DNA of 64,000 bases, from positions 1,364,001 through 1,428,000 of the forward strand of contig NZ_CP040882.1 in assembly GCF_006337085.1 (NCBI RefSeq). Direction: 5' to 3'. Made by a program: the position numbers and the translations under genes. Under the pieces are notes generated by a model. The model saw nothing but the letters and a program-made list of their open reading frames with translations, was not told where the DNA came from and did not search any database. This document shows positions 17,055 through 25,674 of this stretch, in pieces; position 1 is the stretch's first letter, and every line of letters begins with the position of its first letter. This DNA comes from Sutterella faecalis. Its GTDB lineage: Bacteria; Pseudomonadota; Gammaproteobacteria; Burkholderiales; Burkholderiaceae_F.

Positions 17055-19169
17055 TCACCAGGGCGTAAAGCACGTCAGGAGTGTTACGGCCGCATCTGGA
17101 TTCAGATAGTTAAAAATCTTGTTCTCATCTGAAAAAGTCAGCAATACACCAATGGCTGTCGTCTGAAGCAGCAGCCAACTGGCCAGACCGCCTAGCGCCA
17201 AACCAGACGAATCGCGCGCCTCTATCCTGACCCATTTCACAATCAAAAGGAAAGCTACCAGTGAAGCGGCCACGGTGGAATCACAGATGTACCGAATGAG
17301 TACTCCGGCATTGTTGTATGCGAAATAACTAATAATCAGTGTGACAACAATCGACCCTGCAGCCAGCCACAGTAGTTTTTTGTCGCTATTTTTTCGGCAC
17401 TCAAAGAAGGCCAGCAGAAATCCAAGAAACAGCGGTATCTGAAGCATTCCGGCATGAGGACCGCTGTAGAGATAATTTCCCGCATTATCCGCCGGCGGGT
17501 TTGCCAAGCCGATGAATGGAAATTCCCTCAGCGTTTCAAATGGCTCGAGGAAGAAGGCATTCACCATACCTGCAAGATTTCTTAAAGACATCACCTGCTC
17601 GTTGGCTTGAATGTTTGTCACCGTAAACTGCAGATACTGACCAAACTCAAGGATATTTCCAAAGCGGGCGTAGTTGTAATACATCACCCCCGCCGCCCCA
17701 ATAATTACTGGCGTCCCGATGACTAAGATGTCGCCTGCCAGAGATCTGAGAGAAGACTGCTTCTCTTTTACCTGCCTCCATAGCGGCGGAAGAGCAAAGA
17801 CCATGGCGAAAAGAACTACCAACGGCCTCGATAGAACGATAAGAACTACGCTTAGCCCGGCAACTGCAAGCAGCATGCGCCGGAACAATGGCGTATCCGC
17901 CTGGGTACTGGCATAGAGCGCCGCAATAAAAACACTCAGCCACAGGTATGCGCTCAAATAAGGAAGATAGTAAAAAGTGACCGATGCCTGCAGCATCGTG
18001 GTCAATGTGCCTCCTGTTAGAACTGCACCCTCTGCAAGAAGAAAAAGAAGCAAATTAGGCTTCAAATCAAAGAAGCGCACCAATGCTTGCATCGCCCAAT
18101 AAAGTGCCAGCAATGCCCAGAATGCCAAGATTCCGGCGGCGAGCGCCGGCAAAGGTAACTCCCCCGTAAGCAGCCATACCGGCAGATAAGCCGTAAGGAG
18201 TGGTGCAGGCCCAAAATAGCAATAGTACTTTCCGTCTTTCCAGGCGTGATCCCAGTAGTAATTCACGCCGGCTGCCGCACGTTCGCTTGCATCATACGGG
18301 TTCTTGAGCTTCAAAAGCCCGGGATCAGAATCAAGCTGAAGATGGAACTGCCCGGCATGGAATGCGCTGAAGAGCTGCGTATAGATGTCCGCTTTAGCGA
18401 GAGACTCTCCAACTGGAAGAGGCTGCGCAAGCTGACCATCTTCACTAGTGAGCTGCAGTATGGACCCGTTGGTAAAAATGAAGCTCTTTTCACCCTTAGC
18501 GTTGCCTTCCCAGCTTGTCACTGCAAAAGATAACGAGACAACTGCAAGGAGAACCAAGAAAGATAAGCCCTGATGGAGTCTGCTTGCCTTGTCAAAATTT
18601 TCTCTCCAAAGACTCATGGATACAGCTGCCGCACTCGCCATCAGACAGAAAGCTGTAAGCCAGAAGCGCAACCACGAAATCTCCAACTGCCTTGTCGGGT
18701 TGAAAAGAAGCTGTGTAATCAGAATGTTGCCCTGGGAGGGAGATAACGCACGAATCGCGAAATTCTGAATATTTCCCTTCGGCACAATCTCGGCCCGCGC
18801 GCAGTTTCTGCTTCCCCCTGGATTCAGCACAGCCGTAGCTGCAGGCACCAATTGATGCGTATTCACGGCATCCGTGAAATAGATGCCGAACTTCTGAATT
18901 CCCGGAGCTCCCATCGCGCAGATCTCTACCGAATTAGCGTTGAGACTAACTCGAGAAAGCGATGCGGTTGGCTGCGTCTCAGTCAGCAGCACTCCTTTCT
19001 GTCCATCTGCAGCTTGCGGCAGAGTAACTTCCTGCTGCGGCAACTGCGGCATGAACCAGTACGCGTGATTGAAAACAAAAAATTCCAATAAAACAGCAAG
19101 TAGAAAGGCTATTGCCAGAGCAAAAGGCGTGCGCAGCTTTTTTTCCCGGAGAGCTTGGCTAACGATCAT
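17055..19169 (-). CDS. Polytopic membrane protein, probable GT-C type glycosyltransferase
   Basis: A 704-residue integral membrane protein with a first membrane helix (FALAIAFLLAVLLEFFVF), a periplasmic beta-rich domain of about 130 residues, and about ten further hydrophobic segments. The arrangement resembles GT-C glycosyltransferases or GtrC-like proteins that use polyprenyl-phosphate sugars on the periplasmic side; the acidic residues after the soluble loops (YYWDHAWKDGKYYCYFGPAP) are a feature of such proteins. I cannot name a sugar or acceptor. Its ATG overlaps the stop of the preceding GT2 gene (ATGA), so the two are translationally coupled, as in gtrB-gtrC type O-antigen modification pairs. 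The GT2 partner is truncated by IS66, so the pair is probably non-functional here unless the GT is supplied elsewhere. Confidence 0.7.
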   Translation of the reverse strand: MIVSQALREKKLRTPFALAIAFLLAVLLEFFVFNHAYWFMPQLPQQEVTLPQAADGQKGVLLTETQPTASLSRVSLNANSVEICAMGAPGIQKFGIYFTDAVNTHQLVPAATAVLNPGGSRNCARAEIVPKGNIQNFAIRALSPSQGNILITQLLFNPTRQLEISWLRFWLTAFCLMASAAAVSMSLWRENFDKASRLHQGLSFLVLLAVVSLSFAVTSWEGNAKGEKSFIFTNGSILQLTSEDGQLAQPLPVGESLAKADIYTQLFSAFHAGQFHLQLDSDPGLLKLKNPYDASERAAAGVNYYWDHAWKDGKYYCYFGPAPLLTAYLPVWLLTGELPLPALAAGILAFWALLALYWAMQALVRFFDLKPNLLLFLLAEGAVLTGGTLTTMLQASVTFYYLPYLSAYLWLSVFIAALYASTQADTPLFRRMLLAVAGLSVVLIVLSRPLVVLFAMVFALPPLWRQVKEKQSSLRSLAGDILVIGTPVIIGAAGVMYYNYARFGNILEFGQYLQFTVTNIQANEQVMSLRNLAGMVNAFFLEPFETLREFPFIGLANPPADNAGNYLYSGPHAGMLQIPLFLGFLLAFFECRKNSDKKLLWLAAGSIVVTLIISYFAYNNAGVLIRYICDSTVAASLVAFLLIVKWVRIEARDSSGLALGGLASWLLLQTTAIGVLLTFSDENKIFNYLNPDAAVTLLTCFTPW

Positions 19170-19860
19170 TTGCCAGTCTCCCTCAGCCCAAGCTGATAAA
19201 GCATGTTGAGATCTATTTCAAAGTTCTGCCGGTCCTTTTTCGTAATGGTGTCAAGAATTAAGCCGCAAACAAACGAAAGCAGTGAGAAGAGCGCAAGGAA
19301 GCAGGCGGCAATAAATGTCGGCAACCTCGGCACCAATCCTGTTCTCATATACTCTTCGAGCACGGGCCACAGGAACCCGAGCCCTATCAACAGCAGCAGC
19401 CCGGACAGCATCGAGAAGAAAAGCATCGGACGGTAATCCTTGAAAAGAAGAAAGATCGTCCAGAGCACCTTGATGCCGTCGCGAAAGGTTGAAAGCTTTG
19501 AAAAACTCCCTTCAGGCCGATCCCGGTATGTAATCGGCATGGATTCAATTCCGAGATTCTTGTCGAGCGCATGGATGGTCATTTCCGTCTCCACCTCAAA
19601 CCCCCTTGAGAGCACAGGGAATGACTTGACGAAAAGCGGGCTGAATGCCCGGTAACCCGTCATGATGTCGAGCACTGGCTTCCTGCCGCGCAGGAAGAGC
19701 ATGTTGATGAGGCGTCTGACAAGAACGTTGCCGCTATTGTGGAAGGGGCGCTTATTTTCCGTAAAGTAAGTTGAAGACAGTCGGTCTCCAAGCACCATAT
19801 CCACATGATCCCGAAGAACTCGACGCACCATTGCCGGTGCGGCTTCTGCCGGATATGTAT
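19166..19860 (-). pseudogene. GT2 polyprenyl-phosphate glycosyltransferase, 5'-truncated by IS66
   Basis: The fragment begins at the IS66 end with the codons for TYPAEAAPAMVRRVLRDHVD, which is the middle of a DPM1/GtrB-like GT2 domain (normally preceded by the DxD-type DGD motif and about 90 residues). It continues MVLGDRLSSTYFTENKRPFH, then FEVETEMTIHALDKN and TYRDRPEGSFSKL, and two C-terminal membrane helices (MLFFSMLSGLLLLIGLGFL and FIAACFLALFSLLSFVCGLI). The nucleotide-binding N-terminal third is missing, so it cannot be active even though an internal ATG at 19831 leaves a 221-codon frame. It is coupled to the membrane protein gene by an ATGA overlap. Confidence 0.85.
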
Positions 19861-19883
19861 GTATCTGGACTATGGGTATAAAA

Positions 19884-19905
19884 ATCCCGCGTAAGCGGGA
19901 TGCTT
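19884..19905 (-). terminator. Terminator at the tnpC end of IS66
   Basis: ATCCCGC/GCGGGAT with a 4-nt loop (19884-19901), flanked by T-rich sequence on both sides, so it can end tnpC transcription and also shield the element from incoming transcripts. The same hairpin occurs in the second copy at about 62640-62657. Confidence 0.75.
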
Positions 19906-19964
19906 TTTATTCAGCGCCGGCAGCCGCCGGGGCCGGCGGCTTGAGGCATAGCTCAGAATAGCCT

Positions 19965-22238
19965 TCAGTCTGCCGACTGATGCTTCTTCCACTCCCAGGG
20001 GAGCCACGGCGTCAGGTCGAAGTCTTCGAGCAGCGCTTTCATGTCCCACTTCTGGATCTTCTTGTACGGGTCCTTGCCTTCCCGGTAGGCCTTCGTCCAG
20101 CCCTTTGCATAGGCATGCCGGAATGCGGCCGCGCTATATGCGTTCAGCCACTTTTCGAGGTCGATGTCGTTCAGCTTCGCCGTCTCCGCCATCGAGATGC
20201 AGGTTGCCACTGCATCCGCCCCTTCCACGGTCTGCATAAAGTTCTGGTTCTTGCGCAGAATCGCAACCGGCCGGATGGCCCGCTCCACCGTGTTCGTTTC
20301 GAGGGGGATGCGGCCGTCCTTCAAAAACTGCTTCAGGCTTTCACGCCGGTTCATCCAGTAGACGACGGCTTCGGCCATCCGCGAATTAAATTTCTTCGAG
20401 AATTTTCCGTTTTTCTCCAGCGCCAGCTTTTCTGCCAGACCTGCGTAAAGCTTGTCCACGGCATCAAGCACCGGCTTTGAGTAAGTTTCGCGATGCTTCT
20501 GAATGCGTGCCTCATGCTCTTCGGCGGTCTCGTCCTCAAGGCGTTCTGCAACTTCCTTTTCGTACTGGAAAATAAGCTGAATGCCGCTCAGGATGGAGAG
20601 CATCTGTGCTTCCGGAGCCGCATCAAGCGCGCGCTTCCCGATCCGCTCGGCGCGTTCTTCCGGCGTGAGCTTCTCGAGTTCCGAGAGGTACTGCTTGCAC
20701 GTAACGGCTTCATAGGCTTCACGACGGGCATGCACGAGACAACTCTGCCTGAGCACTCCCTTGAGTACCGTTTCCGCCAGAGCATCGTATCCGGCATAGC
20801 CGTCGACGACGATGGCATCCATCCGGCCCTTCAGCGACTCAAGGCGCTTGCCGATATCCTCGGCTCTTCTGGAGCCGAGCGTGGAAAACCAGATGAAGGG
20901 CGTCGGACTGTCCGTTTGGGTTCCCACGGTAAAGACGTAGGTCTGCGAGCTTGTCTTCGTCTTGTCCGCGTAAGCGCCGCGGCCTTCGCTTTCCAGAATG
21001 TCGTATCGGGTTTCATCGGCCAGAAACACGCGGTCGCCGCAGTTTCCGACGATGTGCTCCATCAGCGGCCTGAGGTAGATATCCGCCCAGGCGTAGAGAT
21101 TCTCAAAGAGCGTGTTCGAGCCGAGCTTCAGGCGGCTGAACATCATGTTCTCAAGCCGGTTGATCGGCAGGCCGTTGTTGAGCAGCTTCACGGCTTCGGC
21201 AAGGCAGTTCATGGAGACGGTGCGCTCCGGCTTCACGGGAAACTGCATGTGCTCCGGGAATACGGGGTGCACGGTGCGGCACTTCTCGCAATACTGAAGT
21301 TCGATCTGATTCTGCTGTCTTTCAAAGCGATCCTGCACGGCCTGAGTAACCGCAACAAGCTTCGCCACCTGTTCTCCGAGGTTTTTGAGCCTGCCGCTGC
21401 AGTGCGGGCAGCTGTCCGAAGCGCCTTTTCCCGGGGTGCGGAGCACTTCCGGAAGGTCGCTTTTGGATTTCTGCCGTCCGCGCACCTTCTCGTCAGCCGC
21501 TTCCTCCTCCTTTTCTTCATCAGAGGCTTTTTCGGCCGTCTTCTTTTCGTTCTCAGGCTTAGCCGGCTCCTCAGTCTTCTGAGGCTGCCGTGCCAGAGTG
21601 ATCTTTGTCATGAGCGCCTGCGGAGTGACGGTCTCTTCGGCTTCTTCGCCGGACTTCGCTTCCGGCTTCTCATTCGCAAAAGCCTTGTCCTGCTCGTCCT
21701 GCAGCGCGGTAATGGCCGCCTGAGCCTTCTGCGCCTGCCGAATGCCCTGCTGAATGGCTTTGATGTCCGCCTGGATGCTTCCCTGGTTCTTTTTGACTTC
21801 CGCGAGTTCAGGCGTGAGCTTTTCCCCGCCCTTTCCGAAGGCGAGTTCGCGGAACGTCTCCGCATTGCGCGCTTCGGCTACGAGCTTCTGCACGCACTTC
21901 AGGAGATCATCCCAGAGCTTCAGATTGGCCTGCGGATCCAGACTCAGATTGCGCTCCACGTCAAGGCGCATGCCGTGAATCAGCGGGGCGACTTCCATAA
22001 GAAAGGCCGCAGCCGCGGCGTACTTCTTCTCGGAGAGATCCAGCCGAATTTCCGTCTCTTTGGCATAAGCCTTCGCTGCAGATGCCGCTTTTTCGGCTTC
22101 TTCGGCCTTGCGCTCTGCCGACTGAGCCTTACGCTCCGCTGTCTCTGCTTTTCTCTCAGCAGCCTCAGCCTGCTGCCGGGATTCCTGCAGCAGGGCAATC
22201 AGTTTTTCGCGGGGAAGAGCAGAGAGATCGACGGACAT
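19965..22238 (-). CDS. tnpC: IS66 transposase TnpC with extended coiled-coil N-terminus
   Basis: A 757-residue IS66 transposase, longer than the usual 500-530 residues. The extra N-terminal part contains a heptad-like coiled coil (AERKAETAERKAQSAERKA) and an acidic/Lys-rich linker (about residues 195-265). It is followed by the zinc-binding zf-IS66 region (CPHCSGRL and CEKCRTVHP) and the DDE domain: LADETRYDI (Asp), IVVDGYAGYD (Asp) and PLETNTVERAIRPVA (Glu). A C-terminal IS66 domain ends at LPWEWKKHQSAD. The frame is intact. A near-identical copy is cut by the window end at 62721-64000. Confidence 0.95.
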   Translation of the reverse strand: MSVDLSALPREKLIALLQESRQQAEAAERKAETAERKAQSAERKAEEAEKAASAAKAYAKETEIRLDLSEKKYAAAAAFLMEVAPLIHGMRLDVERNLSLDPQANLKLWDDLLKCVQKLVAEARNAETFRELAFGKGGEKLTPELAEVKKNQGSIQADIKAIQQGIRQAQKAQAAITALQDEQDKAFANEKPEAKSGEEAEETVTPQALMTKITLARQPQKTEEPAKPENEKKTAEKASDEEKEEEAADEKVRGRQKSKSDLPEVLRTPGKGASDSCPHCSGRLKNLGEQVAKLVAVTQAVQDRFERQQNQIELQYCEKCRTVHPVFPEHMQFPVKPERTVSMNCLAEAVKLLNNGLPINRLENMMFSRLKLGSNTLFENLYAWADIYLRPLMEHIVGNCGDRVFLADETRYDILESEGRGAYADKTKTSSQTYVFTVGTQTDSPTPFIWFSTLGSRRAEDIGKRLESLKGRMDAIVVDGYAGYDALAETVLKGVLRQSCLVHARREAYEAVTCKQYLSELEKLTPEERAERIGKRALDAAPEAQMLSILSGIQLIFQYEKEVAERLEDETAEEHEARIQKHRETYSKPVLDAVDKLYAGLAEKLALEKNGKFSKKFNSRMAEAVVYWMNRRESLKQFLKDGRIPLETNTVERAIRPVAILRKNQNFMQTVEGADAVATCISMAETAKLNDIDLEKWLNAYSAAAFRHAYAKGWTKAYREGKDPYKKIQKWDMKALLEDFDLTPWLPWEWKKHQSAD

Positions 22239-22504
22239 GGAATACAGGGGGAATCGGTGTTGGAACAGGGGTAATTTTACCCGTTTTCCGATCCTGTAAA
22301 AAACTCTCTTTCCCTACTGGCAGTAGCTTAAACGGCCATTTATAAGCGTTCTGAGAGCATCAGTATTCCGGAGGTCTTTTTGCCTTCCGCACTCCTTTGC
22401 AGACTCACTGAGCGGCGCTTCCCGCACACTCTGCATGATATTGAATGCGTCGCATTTTCACTTTTCACTGTTGTCTAAAAACGAACTCAACCAATTGATT
22501 TACA

Positions 22505-22855
22505 TCAATTTTTGAGCATCCCTTGTCTCTCAACCTGCAGATTTTCTCCATCGAGGTAAGCCATCAGTTCCTCAGGCGTAATGGGTGCCGCAGCAGGTCC
22601 GGAAGCCCGCATCAGGAACTTTGCAAACCTGCCCGAATTCAGGCGCCGAACTACCATGCATGCCCCATGCTCATCCCAGAAGACGATCTTGCAGACCTTG
22701 CGGTTGCGGGAGACGAAGACAACGTAGTCATTGCCTTCGGCAACAGGAATGCCGAGGAGCGATTCAGCCATGAACGTCAGGGTGGAAAGGCCGTTGCGGC
22801 CGTCAACCGGCGTGGCGACGAGCGTCGTTTTGCGCGAGGCGAAATCAATGATCAT
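22505..22855 (-). CDS. tnpB: IS66 accessory protein TnpB (Orf2)
   Basis: The 116-residue IS66 Orf2-like protein is recognisable from DGRNGLSTLTFMAESLLG, NDYVVFVSRNRKVCKIVFWD and GACMVVRRLNSGRF, matching the family's usual 110-120 residues. Its start ATG overlaps the tnpA stop by 4 bp (22852-22855), giving translational coupling. It is needed with TnpA and TnpC for IS66 transposition; its biochemical role is not established. The 266 bp between it and tnpC (22239-22504) hold no gene. Confidence 0.92.
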   Translation of the reverse strand: MIIDFASRKTTLVATPVDGRNGLSTLTFMAESLLGIPVAEGNDYVVFVSRNRKVCKIVFWDEHGACMVVRRLNSGRFAKFLMRASGPAAAPITPEELMAYLDGENLQVERQGMLKN

Positions 22856-23268
22856 GTCCGCACTCCTGCCGCCTGCATCATCCCGATTGCCATAAGCTCG
22901 GGAGATTCAGATCTAAACTCGAGCAATGACCCGTTTGGCAGAATCAGCCGTACCTCCCGTGCCACAAGGCCGGAGGGATGGGAAATCCGTTTAACCGGGA
23001 TATTGCGTCCGACTTTAGTCGCGACCTTGCGCGGCGTCACAGCGGGAAGGGTAGCCACGGCCACGGTGCCGATCTGCGAAGCAGCCGAACGTTCAGCCGC
23101 TGCAGACTCCAAAAGACGCTCAATCTCCTTGAACTTTCGATAAAGCGTAGTAAGACAAGGCGTCTCGTCGGGGAAGAAGCATTTGAAGCGGGTCTTATGG
23201 AAGTCAATGCGGGTAAGGCCGGTTGCCTTCCAGGCGTCGTATGCCCTGCGCCAGTTGGGACTGATCAT
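22852..23268 (-). CDS. tnpA: IS66 accessory protein TnpA
   Basis: A 138-residue protein in the first position of the IS66 operon. It begins MISPNWRRAYDAWKATGLTR with a helix-turn-helix-like start, and ends with the TnpA-typical VREVRLILPNGSLLEF-like segment (VAREVRLILPNGSLLEF) before QAAGVRT. GGAGGA precedes the ATG. It overlaps tnpB by 4 bp. The candidate leader between it and the element end at 23343 is only 75 bp. Confidence 0.88.
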   Translation of the reverse strand: MISPNWRRAYDAWKATGLTRIDFHKTRFKCFFPDETPCLTTLYRKFKEIERLLESAAAERSAASQIGTVAVATLPAVTPRKVATKVGRNIPVKRISHPSGLVAREVRLILPNGSLLEFRSESPELMAIGMMQAAGVRT

Positions 23269-23343
23269 GAGATCCTCCTGAATGGGAACGACCTCAAGTT
23301 TCCCCGAAAGTATTTCAGCCCGCTCTACCTATAGTCCAGTTAC

Positions 23344-23769
23344 GCAAGACTCGCTGCGGACTGGCGAGGCACAAACTTGCCGTCAATGATGTGCCCAATG
23401 ACCGGCCCGTTCACCGGGCGCGGGTTGCAGCCGGGCTTGCATATGGAAGCCCGACGACTGTGAACCGCATAGCGCTTGGCGCCATTGCTGCCGCTGTCGA
23501 TGACAACGGTATTGCGCGGTCTCGGAACCTTGCGGATGTGCTCAGGAACGGCCATGAAAATATCCTTGATAATATCATATATTATAGTTCCAATCACTAT
23601 AGAAATCAATGTTCTCGGATTAATTTTCAAGGTCAAAAAGCAGTTCCAGGCCGGATTTCGGACATGAAAAAAGCCCCAGAAATGAAGGAAACTCATCTGA
23701 GGCTTGCACGAAATTTCAATTTGTTGATTTTTAAGAATTCTTCATAGTGTGAAGATCTGAGGTTCTTTT
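23344..23769 (-). mobile_element. 5' fragment of an IS4-superfamily element, cut by IS66
   Basis: This 426-bp fragment is the left end of the same element found intact at 25461-27352, in opposite orientation. It keeps the terminal repeat (GGTTCTTTT at 23761-23769), the promoter region and the first 72 codons of the transposase (MAVPEHIRKVPRPRNTVVID... to VPRQSAASLA), then stops at the IS66 repeat. It differs from the intact copy at a handful of bases, so it is an independent, slightly diverged insertion. Confidence 0.9.
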
Positions 23770-23840
23770 AATTGAGGGCAGGAGGCCGGCTCCAACAAGC
23801 ACCTCTCTGCCCTCAAGATATACGTTGAGCCTTCAAACGG

Positions 23841-25172
23841 TCACTTGACTGTTGCGGCAGCTTTCGATGTGGTCTCCCAGTCCTTCGGATCCCCGTCGTA
23901 ATAGATGGATCCCATGCGGGGGAAGTCGCCGTCGCCGGCCCGTTTTTGAAGGAGCGGCTCGAGGAGCTCCATGAGGTGGTCGCCGCGTGCTTTAAGACTG
24001 TTTTTTTCGGCACTGGCCGTGCAGCGCGCCTTCCATTCTTCAGCGTGATCGAAAAGCTCATAGAGCGCATCCGCCCACGGGCGGCACTCTTCTTCTGTAG
24101 GGAGCGTGAGCCACTTTTCGGATTCATCCACGCCGCCCACGGATTCTGGTGCATCGAGCGTGATGCCGCCTTCGCCGATCGCCTCAGGCAGCCCGCCGCT
24201 CTTCGAGCCCAGCACGGGAATGCCGTTCATGGTTGCTTCCGTTGCAACGCGGCCCCAGCTCTCATACCAGAGAGAAGGCGCGAGGAGCACCTTCGTCGTC
24301 GCGTAGATTTCGGACACGTTGAAGGTCGATTCGCGGATGACGATGTTGTGGAAAGTCTGGTTCGAAAATGCGGATCCCGTCTCGCCGCCCGGTTTTTTGA
24401 GCGCCCGCAGCGCATCCGCAAACTTCTGGCGCGTTTCAACGATCATGAAGGGAATGTCGGGGCGCTCCTTGTTCGCCATCAGAATCAGCCGCGCGACGAC
24501 TGCTACGCCCTTGGCGAAGGCCGGATTGATGAAGGTGACCGTCTGAGGATTGCAGGTTTTCGCAACCACGAGTTCCGGGTTGATGAAGTTCCCGACGGGA
24601 TGAACAGTGAGGCCGTCCGCGTCTTTGTAGAGCTTCGCCGTCGACTTGGAGTCCGTGATGACGAGGTCATGAAGCGGGAAGCGGTAGTGATGGTGGTTGC
24701 CGTTGCAGACCACGTAGACGGTTGGGATTCCGAAGAGCCGCGCCTCCATCCACATCGAGCGGCAGAGCGGATCGCAGCCGTAGCCGATTACGAGATCGGG
24801 CTTGAAGGTTCGCAGAATCTGCGTGTATTCATTGAGGAACGCGTTGGATTCGTCATAGGTCATTTCGCTCCAGGCAGTGGAGTGAAAACCCGTGAAGAAC
24901 CAGTGCGTCATTGGGATTTCACCGCCCGCTGAATAGTCCTTGTTGACAAGAAGCTTCTTGCCCTCGTTTTCTGCAATCTGCTCAGCAAGGTTCGGGATGC
25001 GCGCAACGCCTGAGGGATTATCGAAAATGCCGCCGCCGATGGAGGCGACCTGAAGACCGCGGCGGGCAAGCTCCTGCATCATCGAGTAGCACTGCATGGA
25101 GGCGCCATTGCTCACGTCGAAAAGCGTCTGAGGACAGGCGAAAAGAATCCGGGCCGGACGAGTGGAAGTCAT
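23841..25172 (-). CDS. GT4-family glycosyltransferase
   Basis: A 443-residue GT-B fold glycosyltransferase. It begins MTSTRPARILFACPQTLFDV, with an N-terminal glycine-rich acceptor-side region (SNGASMQCYSMMQELARRG), and has the GT4 donor-site signature ESWGRVATEATMNGIPVLGS followed by GGLPEAIGEGGITLD (a Glu-x7-Glu type motif). It is cytoplasmic and probably transfers a nucleotide-activated sugar in surface polysaccharide synthesis; donor and acceptor are unknown. The start at 25170-25172 is preferred because the upstream frame to 25289 is Arg/Ser-rich and non-conserved in appearance. It is flanked on both sides by inverted copies of the IS4-type element (23344-23769 and 25461-27352), so it may have been moved or inverted with them. 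Confidence 0.88.
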   Translation of the reverse strand: MTSTRPARILFACPQTLFDVSNGASMQCYSMMQELARRGLQVASIGGGIFDNPSGVARIPNLAEQIAENEGKKLLVNKDYSAGGEIPMTHWFFTGFHSTAWSEMTYDESNAFLNEYTQILRTFKPDLVIGYGCDPLCRSMWMEARLFGIPTVYVVCNGNHHHYRFPLHDLVITDSKSTAKLYKDADGLTVHPVGNFINPELVVAKTCNPQTVTFINPAFAKGVAVVARLILMANKERPDIPFMIVETRQKFADALRALKKPGGETGSAFSNQTFHNIVIRESTFNVSEIYATTKVLLAPSLWYESWGRVATEATMNGIPVLGSKSGGLPEAIGEGGITLDAPESVGGVDESEKWLTLPTEEECRPWADALYELFDHAEEWKARCTASAEKNSLKARGDHLMELLEPLLQKRAGDGDFPRMGSIYYDGDPKDWETTSKAAATVK

Positions 25173-25460
25173 GGATCTGGAAGATGAAGAAAAGACAAGG
25201 GAGCGCCGAAGAGGAGCCTTCGTCCTCTGAGGACCGCTCCGCCTTCTGCTTTCTGAAAGACTCCCGGACGCCTGAAGCCCACTATGCACCCGGGTAAACC
25301 TTCGTGTGGAGGGAAAATTCTAACAGCTCGCCTAGGCGCATCAGCGAAGTGGAGCCTCTCGGCTTTCGGAGCGCTGTTTACGCCTGGGTTTTCAAATCAT
25401 GATCTAGCGCAAAGAGGCATGGCATAAACTGCATATCCTCCGTTTTTGCAAAAGAGGAAT
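25173..25460. other. Intergenic region upstream of the GT4 gene
   Basis: About 290 bp between the GT4 start and the IS4-type element. It has no gene. It should contain the GT4 promoter; the last 8 bases (AGAGGAAT, 25453-25460) are one copy of the target duplication. Confidence 0.45.
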
Positions 25461-25620
25461 AAAAGAACCTCAGATCTTCACACTATGAAGAATTCTTAAA
25501 AATCAACAAATTGAAATTTCGTGCAAGCCTCAGATGAGTTTCCCTCATTTCTGGGGCTTTTTTCATGTCCGAAATCCGGCCTGGGACTGCTTTTTGACCT
25601 TGAAAATTAATCCGAGAACA

Positions 25621-25649
25621 TTGATTTCTATAGTGATTAGAACTATAAT
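25621..25649 (+). promoter_or_regulatory. Sigma-70 promoter of the IS4-type transposase gene
   Basis: TTGATT (25621-25626), a 17-bp spacer, and a perfect TATAAT (25644-25649), 25 bp before the transposase ATG. The same pair is conserved in the partial copy at 23.5 kb. Confidence 0.75.
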
Positions 25650-25674
25650 ATATGATATTATCAATGATATTTCC

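Larger units (their letters stand above)
19861..23343 (-). mobile_element. IS66-family insertion sequence, complete
   Basis: The 3483-bp element is bounded by imperfect inverted repeats: GTATCTGGACTATGGG at 19861-19876 and, read inward from 23343, GTAACTGGACTATAGG (14 of 16 identical). It carries tnpA, tnpB and tnpC in the usual IS66 order on the minus strand. The left boundary is confirmed by the second copy, which starts with the same base at 62617 but has a different flank. No 8-bp target duplication is present (ATATGTAT against GCAAGACT), and the flanks are pieces of two different genes. Confidence 0.9.

Noticed and set aside
17055..19860. Functional gtrB-gtrC type O-antigen modification operon
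   Set aside because: The GT2 partner lacks its nucleotide-binding N-terminus because of IS66, so the pair is treated as broken.
20493..22274. 593-codon plus-strand frame opposite IS66 tnpC
   Set aside because: Leu/Arg/Phe-rich antisense shadow; tnpC on the other strand is unambiguous.
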